This document shows positions 26,643 through 39,700 of a stretch of 40,521 nucleotides of DNA, in pieces. The position numbers and the translations under genes were made by a program. A model generated the notes under the pieces. The model made no database searches. It worked only from the letters and a program-made list of their open reading frames with translations, and was not told where the DNA came from. Source of the stretch: a bacterium (lineage in GTDB: Bacteria > Verrucomicrobiota > Kiritimatiellia > CAIKKV01 > CAITUY01); assembly GCA_037128595.1 (NCBI GenBank), contig JBAXWB010000037.1, positions 1-40,521 on the forward strand. Reading direction: 5' to 3'. Within the stretch, counting starts at the first letter, position 1; every line of letters begins with the position of its first letter.

Positions 26643-26893
26643 GATTTACCTTTCTGAAATCCGGCACCGATGGCTCTGATCGCGTTGTAAGCCTCCGGCG
26701 GCAAATCTCCATCCGGGTCAGGGCCGAAGTTAAGCAAATAATTACCGCCCCAGGCGCGGCATTGGGCCAGGCGCCCGATGAACCGTGATGTCGGGAAATA
26801 GTCCCGCTCTTGCGAAAGCCCATTGGCTGCATGAATCATATCATGCTGTCCCGCGACGATTTTGGCGGCCGAATTGTTGGGGTTGTTACCCAT
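26639..26893 (-). pseudogene. C-terminal remnant of a GH29 alpha-L-fucosidase
   Basis: This open frame of 84 residues matches only the end of the GH29 barrel: FIGRLAQCRAWGGNYLLNFGPDPDGDLPPE parallels LVRLRQWGGNLLINVSPRPDGELPE in the intact GH29 at 31980-33161. The catalytic aspartate and the first 300 residues are absent, and an in-frame TAG lies five codons upstream of the ATG. It still has a ribosome site (GAGG, 9 nt) and its stop overlaps the next gene by ATGA, so it may be translated as a leader that couples expression. The reading favoured is a 5'-deleted gene kept inside the operon. Confidence 0.78.
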
Positions 26894-26929
26894 GATTGCA
26901 ATCCTCTAGGATGTCTCTTTATTTTTTTA

Positions 26930-30121
<3,192 letters not shown>

Positions 30122-30156
30122 TATTTTCGTTCATTCTGTCTAAAATTCCTCTTGGC

Positions 30157-31983
30157 TCACAGAGACTCCACCCGGGTCTTCGCCGCGCGTGCGGCCTTGC
30201 GTTGGTAGAGGGTCCAGAGCAGCAGACCCAGTGCGAAGAGCACCCCGCCGACAAACAAGAACGCCAACCGTCCGCTCAGCGGGTTAGGGATGGCCATGCA
30301 GGCCAGCAGGAAGGCGCCCAGGATCAGGAACAGGGCTCCGACCACGCGCAGCTGCATGGTGTCCTGATCCTGACCCCCTTCGGCCATATGGTCAACGGGA
30401 CGCTGCATGTCGTCAAACAGGGCGTTCACGCGCTGGTGATGGGCTTCCGAACTCATCCGCCAGAGCGGGATGGTTCCGCAGAACCAGAGGGCGGACCCAA
30501 CCCACGTGATGACGCTCACGACGATGAACTGCGAGTCATTGATCTCCCGCACGGTCAGTGCCCGCGTAAGGCCCACCAGGTGCTGCACCGCTTCCGGCGA
30601 ATACGCCCACTTGGCCAGGAGCCCGATAAAAAGGCCGGCCATCACGGTACTCCAGCCCGCCCACGCCGGCGTGCGGCGGATGATCACCCCCAGCACCATC
30701 GGCACGATCATGGGCGGCAGCAGGACGGCATTGAGCACCTGGAACAGATCAAAGAGGTTCAGGGTCCGCAGGGCATTGATGCCCAGTCCCACTCCGATGA
30801 TCAGGAGACCGAAACAGACCGTGGTGATCTTGCCGACGATGACCTGGCGTTTCTCGGAAGCGTCCGGGCGGATATAACTGATATATACATTGCGGACAAA
30901 AAAGCCGGCGTTGGAGTTCAGGGCTGCGTCGGCACTGTCGATGGTGGCACTGAACATGGCGCACACCATCAGGCCCAGGAGGCCCTGCGGCAGGACCTTG
31001 AAGGCCATGGCCACCCAGGCCCCCTCCGCGGGTTGCTTGAGATTGGGGAAGATCGCGTGGAGGTCCGGGAAGACCGTCGCGGCACAGAGCGAGGGGAGTT
31101 GGTACAGGATTGGCGCCAGCAGCAGGAAGGTGGGAGCGGCACACAGGAGCACCATCTGGCGGGCGCTGCGGTCGTTTTTGACGCGCACGTACCTGCTACA
31201 GTTGCGGATATCCAATCCGCCAATCGTGGTGGACACCAAATTCCACCCGATCCAGAGCCAGACGATGGCGAACGAACAATCCGTGTCAAAGCGGAAGTGC
31301 CGCTCCGGCAGGGCTGCGGCCAGGTGGGTGATTCCGCCGATCTCCGGCAGGTTCACGGAGAAGAACGCCACCACCAGCACCACCAGCACCAGCAGCACAG
31401 CCTGGACTACGCCCCCGATGGCCACCGCCCACTGCCCCCCCAGCGCCGAGAGAAAGGTGACAATGAAGCCGACCGCCAGGATGGTGGCCGTCAGGTCCAC
31501 GCGGAACACCGAGGCCATGAAGACGCCCACGGTATTGAGGCCGATGCCGCCCCAGAAGAGCCCCATGGGCAGGGAGAACCAGGTGTAGAACTGTTCGGTG
31601 CCAAAGCCAAAACGGCGAAACACCGCTTCCATGGCGGTGATGACCCGCATGCGGCGGAAACGCGGGGCCATCCATAGTCCGACGATCAGGCTGGGCACCG
31701 CGGCCAGCAGACCCGTCAGCGGGTAGACGAAGCCGTCATTATAGCATTTGGCGGCGGCACCGGTGAAGCTCCAGACGCTGATCCCCGCGCCCATGGCGCT
31801 CAAGCCGCCGACCCACCAGGTCATATTGCCGCCGCCACGGAAGTAGTCGCTGGCGTTGCGGTTCAGCCGCCGGCAGATCACGCCGATGGACAAGGTGAAC
31901 ACCAGGTAAGCGACGATGACCGTGTAGTCCCATCCCGAGAGATCGCGGATCAGAGATTCGGGAGAAGCAAGAGTGGGCATCAT
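30157..31983 (-). CDS. Sodium:solute symporter (SSS family)
   Basis: The protein has 608 residues and is an inner-membrane protein with about 13-14 hydrophobic helices. Family features are an early YLVFTLSIGVI helix, the RNASDYFRGGGNMTWWVGGLSAMG loop (typical S-DYFLGG-type motif) and the TM8 region CAMFSATIDSADAALN, where the sodium-binding serines lie in SSS transporters. It likely imports a sugar or sugar acid with Na+; given the coupled GH29 gene, fucose or a fucosylated oligosaccharide is an inference. Its ATG overlaps the GH29 stop (ATGA) with AAGGA 9 nt upstream. The C-terminal 100 residues contain two extra helices after a soluble stretch with HMAEGGQDQD. Confidence 0.94.
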   Translation of the reverse strand: MMPTLASPESLIRDLSGWDYTVIVAYLVFTLSIGVICRRLNRNASDYFRGGGNMTWWVGGLSAMGAGISVWSFTGAAAKCYNDGFVYPLTGLLAAVPSLIVGLWMAPRFRRMRVITAMEAVFRRFGFGTEQFYTWFSLPMGLFWGGIGLNTVGVFMASVFRVDLTATILAVGFIVTFLSALGGQWAVAIGGVVQAVLLVLVVLVVAFFSVNLPEIGGITHLAAALPERHFRFDTDCSFAIVWLWIGWNLVSTTIGGLDIRNCSRYVRVKNDRSARQMVLLCAAPTFLLLAPILYQLPSLCAATVFPDLHAIFPNLKQPAEGAWVAMAFKVLPQGLLGLMVCAMFSATIDSADAALNSNAGFFVRNVYISYIRPDASEKRQVIVGKITTVCFGLLIIGVGLGINALRTLNLFDLFQVLNAVLLPPMIVPMVLGVIIRRTPAWAGWSTVMAGLFIGLLAKWAYSPEAVQHLVGLTRALTVREINDSQFIVVSVITWVGSALWFCGTIPLWRMSSEAHHQRVNALFDDMQRPVDHMAEGGQDQDTMQLRVVGALFLILGAFLLACMAIPNPLSGRLAFLFVGGVLFALGLLLWTLYQRKAARAAKTRVESL

Positions 31984-33161
31984 AGCGGGGATTCCTTTAC
32001 GGGTTCGGTTGAATCAGACGTCAAAAGCACCTCCGTGCCGATGACCGCCTTCGGATTGTGGCACATCCACTCGGCGGTTTCTGCCAGGCGCTGGTAGACC
32101 ACCTCCGGCAGTTCGCCATCGGGACGCGGGCTGACATTGATCAGAAGGTTCCCACCCCACTGGCGCAGGCGCACCAGCGTGTCAATCATCCAGGCGGTGG
32201 ACTTGTATTGCTCGGCCTTGAGATAACCCCACACATCGACGGTGCCGGTGCCCGCTTGGTTCGGAATTCCCGAGGCCTGCCAGCAGTGGCAGGTTTCAAA
32301 CCAGCCGGTGAACCGCTGGGTCGGTAGCGCACACTCCGTGCAATCATAATCCCCATCGCAACTGCGGCTGTTGATCACAATGTGGGGTTGAAGCTCCCGG
32401 GCCCGGTCGCGGATGGTATTGTCATGCGTGCCGCCATCAAACCAGAGCAAATCAATCCGGCCATAGCGGGTGAGCAGTTCTTCCACGCGGCCATGGAACA
32501 TGGCCCGGAGCCGGGCCTCGTGCGCCGGCGTGCGCAACGGGGGCGCGATGGGTTGATGGCGCTGGTCAAACCAGGGATGCCCTGCGGCATTCGGCCGGGG
32601 TTTACCGGGATCCATGGAGGCCGTGTAGTAGTTGAAGCTCATCACCTGGCGGTCAAAATACCAGTCCGGCGGCGAAAGATACAGGCCCACCTTCAGTCCA
32701 TGACGGCGGCAGGCTTCGACAAACGGCCCTACCAGATCGCGGCCGGCCAGATGGCTCTGCACGCCAAAATCGCCATGCCCGCTGGGCCAGAGGGTATAGC
32801 CGTCATGGTGCATGGCCGTGAGCACCGCGTACTTGAAGCCGGCCTTGGCCGCTGCGGCGAGCCACTTATCCGGGTCGTAGGCCGTGGGGTTATACCGGTC
32901 CGCCAGGCGCCAGTATTCCTCGGGCGTCACCTTGTTGGCTCCCTTGGCAGCCGCATCCCAGGGGGTGTTGGCGATCATGCCCCAGGAGAGATCCAGGTTG
33001 CCATGCACACTGGCGATACCCATGTGTACAAAGAGTCCCAGGCCGGCGCGGGGGAACCACTGGGCCTCGGGATGCTGGGTATGCCGGGACGTCTTGGCGG
33101 AATTATCCAATCCCAAGACCGCATGCTGGGCAGCTGCGGCGGTAGTTTCAACTTCAGACAT
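31980..33161 (-). CDS. GH29 alpha-L-fucosidase, cytosolic
   Basis: The protein has 393 residues, short for GH29: barrel only, without the usual C-terminal beta-sandwich, and with no signal peptide. GH29 blocks are FPRAGLGLFVHMGIASVHG, TAMHHDGYTLWPS (H118, H119), GLYLSPPDWYFD and the nucleophile D242 in RIDLLWFDGG. The end shows RQWGGNLLINVSPRPDGELP. Retaining alpha-L-fucosidases release fucose from oligosaccharides, here presumably after uptake by the symporter encoded immediately downstream with a 4-bp overlap. It starts 27 bp after the upstream heparinase-like paralog, with GGGAG at about 10-12 nt. Confidence 0.95.
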   Translation of the reverse strand: MSEVETTAAAAQHAVLGLDNSAKTSRHTQHPEAQWFPRAGLGLFVHMGIASVHGNLDLSWGMIANTPWDAAAKGANKVTPEEYWRLADRYNPTAYDPDKWLAAAAKAGFKYAVLTAMHHDGYTLWPSGHGDFGVQSHLAGRDLVGPFVEACRRHGLKVGLYLSPPDWYFDRQVMSFNYYTASMDPGKPRPNAAGHPWFDQRHQPIAPPLRTPAHEARLRAMFHGRVEELLTRYGRIDLLWFDGGTHDNTIRDRARELQPHIVINSRSCDGDYDCTECALPTQRFTGWFETCHCWQASGIPNQAGTGTVDVWGYLKAEQYKSTAWMIDTLVRLRQWGGNLLINVSPRPDGELPEVVYQRLAETAEWMCHNPKAVIGTEVLLTSDSTEPVKESPL

Positions 33162-33188
33162 CGTTCATGTTCTCCCGAATCATCAAAT

Positions 33189-36100
33189 TCAATGGCACAT
33201 CCATGCCGCGGGTATCGGCTGGTGGTCCAGGCCCGGTCCTGAGAGGCGCAGGTCCGGCGTGACCCCGGTCCAGACATAATCCTTGAGGCCCGGCAGGTTC
33301 AGCCGCTGGGCGGCGTCGGTGCGGAAATCGCACCAGATCACCTTGAATGGTTGGAGGCCTTTCTTGAGCGCGACGCTCCAGTTGCCCAAGGCGTGCAACC
33401 GCGTGGAAGGATACCATTCCTGCGTGCCCACCACGCGCCCGGAGGCCCATGGCCCGGAATCCATGCGATTGCCCAAGACCACCTTCAGCTCGTAGCCGGA
33501 CTGCACATCGGGATAGACGAACTCACGTGGCGCATGGAGGGTATACACACCGTCTTCAGGGATATTGAGGTAACCGCTGTATTCCACGGCATAATACCTG
33601 GCGCGCGGGGCGGCGGCAGTGGCGGCAACTGGCGGGTTGTCCGCCGGCACGAGATTCAGATCCCACAAGTTCCCGACGTTCCCTGTCGCCTTGGGTTGCA
33701 GGCGGTCGACGCCGCTCCAGAGCGTGCGCCAATCGTCCTCGAAATACCGGAAGGCCAGCCCCGGCGACACCTTGCCGATGTTGGAAGGCGCCGCCAGCTT
33801 GGCCTTATCAAACACAGCCATGCTGGGAACCGTGGCCTGGGTGCCGCTGAGCTCCAACGGGTTTTCCTTTACTCCCGGGCGATACGCACGAGCCTTGACC
33901 ACCGTGCTCTGCAGCAGCTTCACCGGGGCTGAATACAGCGGCGAGAGCGGTGTGGGATCACTGCCATCGAGGGTGTAGCGGATCTCCACGCCCGGGGTCT
34001 TGCTGGCCAGGGTCACCTCAACGGAGTCCGCAAAGACATTGCGTTCTGGACCAATGGTGACCGGGTCGATGGGGCGGTAGATGGGGATAAAAGAAGTGAG
34101 CAGTGACCGGTGATCAGTGTTCAGTGTAAATTCAAAATCCGTCGCAGGCAGGGGCTGCTTCTTGCCCGCGAGCGAAAAGGAGGAGCATCCCAGGGCCATG
34201 CCGCGATCACCTGCAAGCAGCAAGGCTTCGCCGCGAATCTTGACCGCGCCGATGGTCAGCTCATCGTCGGCCTTGGTCGAGGCCAGATAGCGCACGTTCT
34301 GGCCGTCCGAGGTCACGGCGGCAAACCCCTGTCCGGCGCTGCCGCTTGTTAACGGTTCAATCGATTTGAGATCCTGCGGTGCGGCCTGGCCGGGAGCGCG
34401 GGGCACGATCAGGGTGACGACCTGCTGCGGGCCTTCGCCCTGCCATTTCACGCCGATACGCTGCCAGCCGTATGTATAGTAGAGGCCATAAACAAACGCC
34501 GGCGGCGTGTTCTCGGTGTTGTAGGCCAAGTTCGCGGTGGTGAACTGGTAGAGCGAGAGATTGGCTTTTTTCTCAAGCTTGCCCGGCACCACATCGGCCT
34601 GCGTGATGATGCGCTTGGCGGCGGCATCAATGCGAATCTGATCCTTGGCAAACGCAATCAGTGCGTTCTCTCCGATGGGAATCTTCTTCTGGTCGAGCAT
34701 CTCCTGCGTGGGTCGCAGGGGCAGCAACCAGTTCTGCTCATAGGTGTGGCTGCCGTTGCCCAGCATGCGGTCGGTGATAATCCAGACCTTGTCACCGCGC
34801 ACATACATGGCTTGACGCTGGTGAGTAATGCCTCGCAGGGTCTGACTGAGCGTGATAGTACCCTGCCCGCTGGCGTCGGGCCCGTACTTGGAGTTGACGA
34901 CATTGGCATCCTTGAGATTCCCCCACGGTCCGGCGTACACGCCTTCCATCAGATTGAAATGATCGGAGGCATGCCAGCGAAAGGGCGACGGCTCCGTCCA
35001 GGCGCTGACCTGAAAGACCTTGTGGGCCGAGAGACCGGAAACCTTGTAGAGGCCCGCATGAAAAAACTGCTGCCGACCATCGACAGTGATGGGGCTGGAG
35101 GGATACATGTAGTGGCCGGTGGCATCGTCCACGAGCAGGTCCTGCCCGAACGCGCCCAGACCGAAGTTGTTGTTATTGCTGCGGCTGCGGAAGGCACCGT
35201 AGGCACCGGGCACCGGCGAGCAGAACAAGTCGCCATGCCCGCTATTTTTCTCCCAGCCCTCGCGGACGATGTTGAAGCCGGAGTAAGGGAACCAATCCGC
35301 GTTGTGCCGGGGGCGCAGGCCCGCGGCGGGATCCTTCCGCGCGGCTTGTACGGCCTGGTTCTCCAGGTTTTTGTAGGTCGCGGGCGCCAAGGAGTTTAAC
35401 GGCGGGTTGACGCCCTGTTTAAAGCCGCCGCGGATGGGAATCGGCATTTCCCCCTGGGGAGTGAGGATATTCATCAGATAATGGGCGCGTTCCTCAAGAT
35501 GCTCCTGAATTTCATTCTTCCATCGTGCGTCCTGGCGAAGGGCCGCGAGATCGGGATACTCCTGCCAGATCGGCAGGCTTTCTCGCGCCACGAGCAACCG
35601 CAGGGCGCTGGAGACTGCCTCCGTATACATCACGGCGCTATACCACGGGTCCTGCTGGTTTTCCGTCCCGTCGCGCAGGTTCTGTGTGGCGGCAACGTCT
35701 TCGAGGTTCCGGCGGCGGTTTTCGCGCAGCCACAGTGGAGCCAGACGCGATTCATCAAAGATCATCGCCTGCAGCAACAGCTCTGTCGTCGGGGTCCAGT
35801 TATGGGTATTGGATCGAATATAGGCCATGGGAAGGAAGGTCCGATTCAGCTCACGTTTGAGCAGATGCGCCAGCACGGTCGGCGGCAACACCGGCTGATT
35901 TTCGGGTAGGGCCGTCGCGATGGCGGCGAGCATGCGAAAGGTGAGGAGAGCCCCATTATGGCCGGCATCGGAGACCAGGCAGGGATGAATCTTATCGAAA
36001 TAGGTGCAGCGGGTGGACCAGTCGTCCATATAGGCGGCCCAGCGATCGAGATACCGCTGGTCATGCGTCGCCACAAAGGCCCGCACCAAGGGGCTGAAAC

Positions 36101-36680
36101 CGTTTGCCAGAAATAGCGCACTGGCGGGTTCCTTGCCGGCGGGCATGGGATTGCTCGCGCCCCAGGGATAACCCCAATCAACTGACCCCGGCGGGCCAAT
36201 AACCACCTCTTTGCCGTCGATGGTCATCGTGCCGGCAAGCAATTTATCCGCGGCGGCGATCTCGCCCGGTGTGGCCGGGTTTTGATCCAAACCCCATCCT
36301 CTATAAGGGCTCAGATCTTCAGGACTGATGCCGAAGCGGGATGGATAGCGGAGCTTGCTGGTGAAGTAGAGCGCGAAACGTTCCATGGCCTCGGCCGAGC
36401 GGCCGGCGCGGGCCAGCGCGGCGATTTCGACGTAGTCCTTACTCCGCCGTCCCAAATTGGTGTCGCGCAGTCCGGCTTCGTCGGTCACAAGCAGGTCCAG
36501 ACAGGCGCGAGCCGCCTCCTCATCCGCCGGCGTGTATTCCTTCTTTTGTGCGCCCGCGCTTCCGGGCACCGCAGCCGGAGCTGGTGTGGTCGCGGACAAC
36601 ACGTTCTGCCCATAGGAGACCGTTGCAAACAACGAAACCAGCCCCATCACTCCAAAGATTCTTCTTCCGACTATCTTCAT
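33189..36680 (-). CDS. Secreted heparinase II/III-like protein with chitobiase-C and PA14-like modules (paralog A)
   Basis: The protein has 1163 residues from the ATG at 36680, which has GGGAG at 7 nt and a signal peptide (MKIVGRRIFGVMGLVSLFATVSYG). An upstream in-frame ATG at 36746 would add 22 polar residues. It has an (alpha/alpha)-toroid (about 45-440) with RSNTHNWTPTTELL and DGTENQQDPWYS, then a beta-sandwich (about 450-780). Where active relatives have HNHAD it has FRSRSNNNNF, with arginines near 498 and 500 in place of both histidines. A chitobiase C-terminal module (IRYTLDGSDPTP) and a PA14-like domain (YSGYLNIPEDGVYTLHAPREF) end it. It is a close paralog of the gene just upstream. 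Lyase activity is uncertain; a glycan-binding role or a variant mechanism are alternatives. Confidence 0.9.
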   Translation of the reverse strand: MKIVGRRIFGVMGLVSLFATVSYGQNVLSATTPAPAAVPGSAGAQKKEYTPADEEAARACLDLLVTDEAGLRDTNLGRRSKDYVEIAALARAGRSAEAMERFALYFTSKLRYPSRFGISPEDLSPYRGWGLDQNPATPGEIAAADKLLAGTMTIDGKEVVIGPPGSVDWGYPWGASNPMPAGKEPASALFLANGFSPLVRAFVATHDQRYLDRWAAYMDDWSTRCTYFDKIHPCLVSDAGHNGALLTFRMLAAIATALPENQPVLPPTVLAHLLKRELNRTFLPMAYIRSNTHNWTPTTELLLQAMIFDESRLAPLWLRENRRRNLEDVAATQNLRDGTENQQDPWYSAVMYTEAVSSALRLLVARESLPIWQEYPDLAALRQDARWKNEIQEHLEERAHYLMNILTPQGEMPIPIRGGFKQGVNPPLNSLAPATYKNLENQAVQAARKDPAAGLRPRHNADWFPYSGFNIVREGWEKNSGHGDLFCSPVPGAYGAFRSRSNNNNFGLGAFGQDLLVDDATGHYMYPSSPITVDGRQQFFHAGLYKVSGLSAHKVFQVSAWTEPSPFRWHASDHFNLMEGVYAGPWGNLKDANVVNSKYGPDASGQGTITLSQTLRGITHQRQAMYVRGDKVWIITDRMLGNGSHTYEQNWLLPLRPTQEMLDQKKIPIGENALIAFAKDQIRIDAAAKRIITQADVVPGKLEKKANLSLYQFTTANLAYNTENTPPAFVYGLYYTYGWQRIGVKWQGEGPQQVVTLIVPRAPGQAAPQDLKSIEPLTSGSAGQGFAAVTSDGQNVRYLASTKADDELTIGAVKIRGEALLLAGDRGMALGCSSFSLAGKKQPLPATDFEFTLNTDHRSLLTSFIPIYRPIDPVTIGPERNVFADSVEVTLASKTPGVEIRYTLDGSDPTPLSPLYSAPVKLLQSTVVKARAYRPGVKENPLELSGTQATVPSMAVFDKAKLAAPSNIGKVSPGLAFRYFEDDWRTLWSGVDRLQPKATGNVGNLWDLNLVPADNPPVAATAAAPRARYYAVEYSGYLNIPEDGVYTLHAPREFVYPDVQSGYELKVVLGNRMDSGPWASGRVVGTQEWYPSTRLHALGNWSVALKKGLQPFKVIWCDFRTDAAQRLNLPGLKDYVWTGVTPDLRLSGPGLDHQPIPAAWMCH
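33361..34111. repeat. 751-bp identical tract shared with 36969-37719
   Basis: Line-by-line comparison shows no mismatch across 751 bp encoding the chitobiase-C and most of the PA14-like modules. The flanks on both sides differ. A second identical tract of 236 bp pairs 34210-34445 with 37890-38125. Sharp borders indicate recent gene conversion between the tandem paralogs. Confidence 0.93.
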
Positions 36681-36687
36681 ACTGATT

Positions 36688-36692
36688 CTCCC
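36688..36692 (-). promoter_or_regulatory. Ribosome binding site deciding the paralog A start
   Basis: GGGAG lies 7 nt before the ATG at 36680, directly ahead of a normal signal peptide. No comparable site precedes the ATG at 36746. Confidence 0.65.
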
Positions 36693-36796
36693 AACCCGGA
36701 ATATCCGGAACCAAAGTTCCCCATCCTGTCTATCCTGTACATCCATGTTTGAACCTCTACCTCACAGACTAATTTCCAGAGATTGACCTGCGGTTA

Positions 36797-39700
36797 TCAA
36801 TGCCTCAGCCACCCCGCAGGAATCGGCTGCCGATCCAAGCCCGGGCCGGAGATGCGCAGGTCCGGCGTGACCCCGGTCCAGACATAATCCTTGATGCCCG
36901 GCAGGTTCAGCCGCTGGGCGGCATCCGTTCGGAAATCGCACCAGACCACCTTGAACGGCTGTAAGCCTTTCTTGAGCGCGACGCTCCAGTTGCCCAAGGC
37001 GTGCAACCGCGTGGAAGGATACCATTCCTGCGTGCCCACCACGCGCCCGGAGGCCCATGGCCCGGAATCCATGCGATTGCCCAAGACCACCTTCAGCTCG
37101 TAGCCGGACTGCACATCGGGATAGACGAACTCACGTGGCGCATGGAGGGTATACACACCGTCTTCAGGGATATTGAGGTAACCGCTGTATTCCACGGCAT
37201 AATACCTGGCGCGCGGGGCGGCGGCAGTGGCGGCAACTGGCGGGTTGTCCGCCGGCACGAGATTCAGATCCCACAAGTTCCCGACGTTCCCTGTCGCCTT
37301 GGGTTGCAGGCGGTCGACGCCGCTCCAGAGCGTGCGCCAATCGTCCTCGAAATACCGGAAGGCCAGCCCCGGCGACACCTTGCCGATGTTGGAAGGCGCC
37401 GCCAGCTTGGCCTTATCAAACACAGCCATGCTGGGAACCGTGGCCTGGGTGCCGCTGAGCTCCAACGGGTTTTCCTTTACTCCCGGGCGATACGCACGAG
37501 CCTTGACCACCGTGCTCTGCAGCAGCTTCACCGGGGCTGAATACAGCGGCGAGAGCGGTGTGGGATCACTGCCATCGAGGGTGTAGCGGATCTCCACGCC
37601 CGGGGTCTTGCTGGCCAGGGTCACCTCAACGGAGTCCGCAAAGACATTGCGTTCTGGACCAATGGTGACCGGGTCGATGGGGCGGTAGATGGGGATAAAA
37701 GAAGTGAGCAGTGACCGGTTATCAGTGTTCAGTGGAATTTCGGATTTGGATTTGGGTTCGATGTTGGAAGTTGGATGTTCAATGTTCGATGTTCGACTGT
37801 TAAATATAAACTCAAAATCCGCCGCCGGCGGGTTCAGGGTCTTGCCTCCGAGCGAAAAGGAGGTGCATCCCAGGGCCATGCCGCGATTGCCTGCAAGCAG
37901 CAAGGCTTCGCCGCGAATCTTGACCGCGCCGATGGTCAGCTCATCGTCGGCCTTGGTCGAGGCCAGATAGCGCACGTTCTGGCCGTCCGAGGTCACGGCG
38001 GCAAACCCCTGTCCGGCGCTGCCGCTTGTTAACGGTTCAATCGATTTGAGATCCTGCGGTGCGGCCTGGCCGGGAGCGCGGGGCACGATCAGGGTGACGA
38101 CCTGCTGCGGGCCTTCGCCCTGCCAGCTCACTCCGATGCGCTGCCATGAAGGCTTATTCTCGAGGTTGTAGGCAAGAGACGCCGCGGTGAACTGGTAGAG
38201 CGAGATGTTCGCCATTTTGCCATTGGAGCCCGGAATCTGGTCGGTTTGCGACGTGATACGCTTCCCCGCAGCGTCGATATGAATCAGGTCTTGAGCGAGC
38301 ACCTTCGGCGGCAGTTGCAGTGGCAGCAACCAGTTCTGCACATACTTGTGGCTGCCGATGCCCAGCATGCGGTCGGTGATAATCCAGAGCTTAGCCCCGC
38401 GGACATACATGGCCAGGCGCTGGTGGGTGATGCCGCGCAGGGTCTGATCGAGAGGCATGGTGCCCTGCATGCTGGCGTCGGTCCCGATGTTGGGCTTGAC
38501 GGCCTTGGCATCGTTGATATTCCCCCACGGTCCGGCATAGACGCCTTCCATCAGGTTCAGATGCTCGGAGGCATGCCAGCGAAAGGGCGACGGCTCCGTC
38601 CAGGCGCTGACCTGGAAGACCTTGTGGGCTGACAGGCCGGAAACCTTGTAGAGGCCCGCATGGAAAAACTGCTGCCGGCCATCGACGGTGATGGGGCTGG
38701 AGGGATACATGTAGTTACCGCCGGAATCGGTCACGAGCAGGTCCTGCCCGAACGCGCCCAGGCCGAAGCTGTTGTTATTGCTGCGGCTGCGGAAGGCACC
38801 GTAGGCGCCGGGCACCGGCGAGCAGAACAAGTCGCCATGACCACTGTCTTTCTCCCAGCCCTCTCGGACGATGTTGAAGCCGGAGTAAGGGAACCAATCC
38901 GCGTTGTGCCGGGGGCGCAGGCCCGCGGAGGGATTTTCCAGCGCCGCTAGAACGGCCTGGTTCTCCGGGTTTTTACAGGTCGCTGGCGGCAGGGAGTTTG
39001 ACGTCGACTTGAAGTTACGTTTAGCGCCGCCGCGGATGGTAATCGGCAATTCCCCCTGGGGCGTGCAGATGTTCATCAGATAATTGCAGCGTGCCTCAAG
39101 ATGCTCCTGAATTTCATTCTTCCAGCGTGCATCCTGGCGCAGGGCCGCGAGATCGGGATACTCCTGCCACAGCGGCAGGCTTTCCCGCGCCGCGAGCAAC
39201 CGCAGGGCGCTGGGGACTGCCTCCGTATACATCTGGGCGCTATACCACGGGTCCTGCTGGTTTTCCGTGCCGTCGCGCAGGTTCTGTGTGGCGGCAACGT
39301 CCTCGAGGTTCCGGCGGCGGCCTTCGCGTAGCCACAGTGGCGCCAGACGCGACTCATCAAAGATCATCGCCTGCAGCAACAGCTCCGTCGTCGGGGTCCA
39401 GTTATGGGTGTTGGATCGAATATAGGCCATGGGAAGGAAGGTCCGATTTAGCTCACGTTTGAGCAGATGCGCCAGCACGGTCGGCGGCAACACCGGCTGA
39501 TTTTCGGGTAGGGCCGTCGCGATGGCGGCGAGCATGCGAAAGGTGAGGAGAGCCCCATTATGGCCGGCATCGGAGACCAGGCAGGGATGAATCTTATCGA
39601 AATAGGTGCAGCGGGTGGACCAGTCGTCCATATAGGCGGCCCAGCGATCGAGATACCGCTGGTCATGCGTCGCCACAAAGGCCCGCACCAAGGGGCCGAA

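Noticed and set aside
30202-31677. Plus-strand open frame of 491 codons
   Set aside because: It is the reverse frame of the symporter, rich in His, Gln and Asp as expected for the complement of membrane helices. No homology was recognised.
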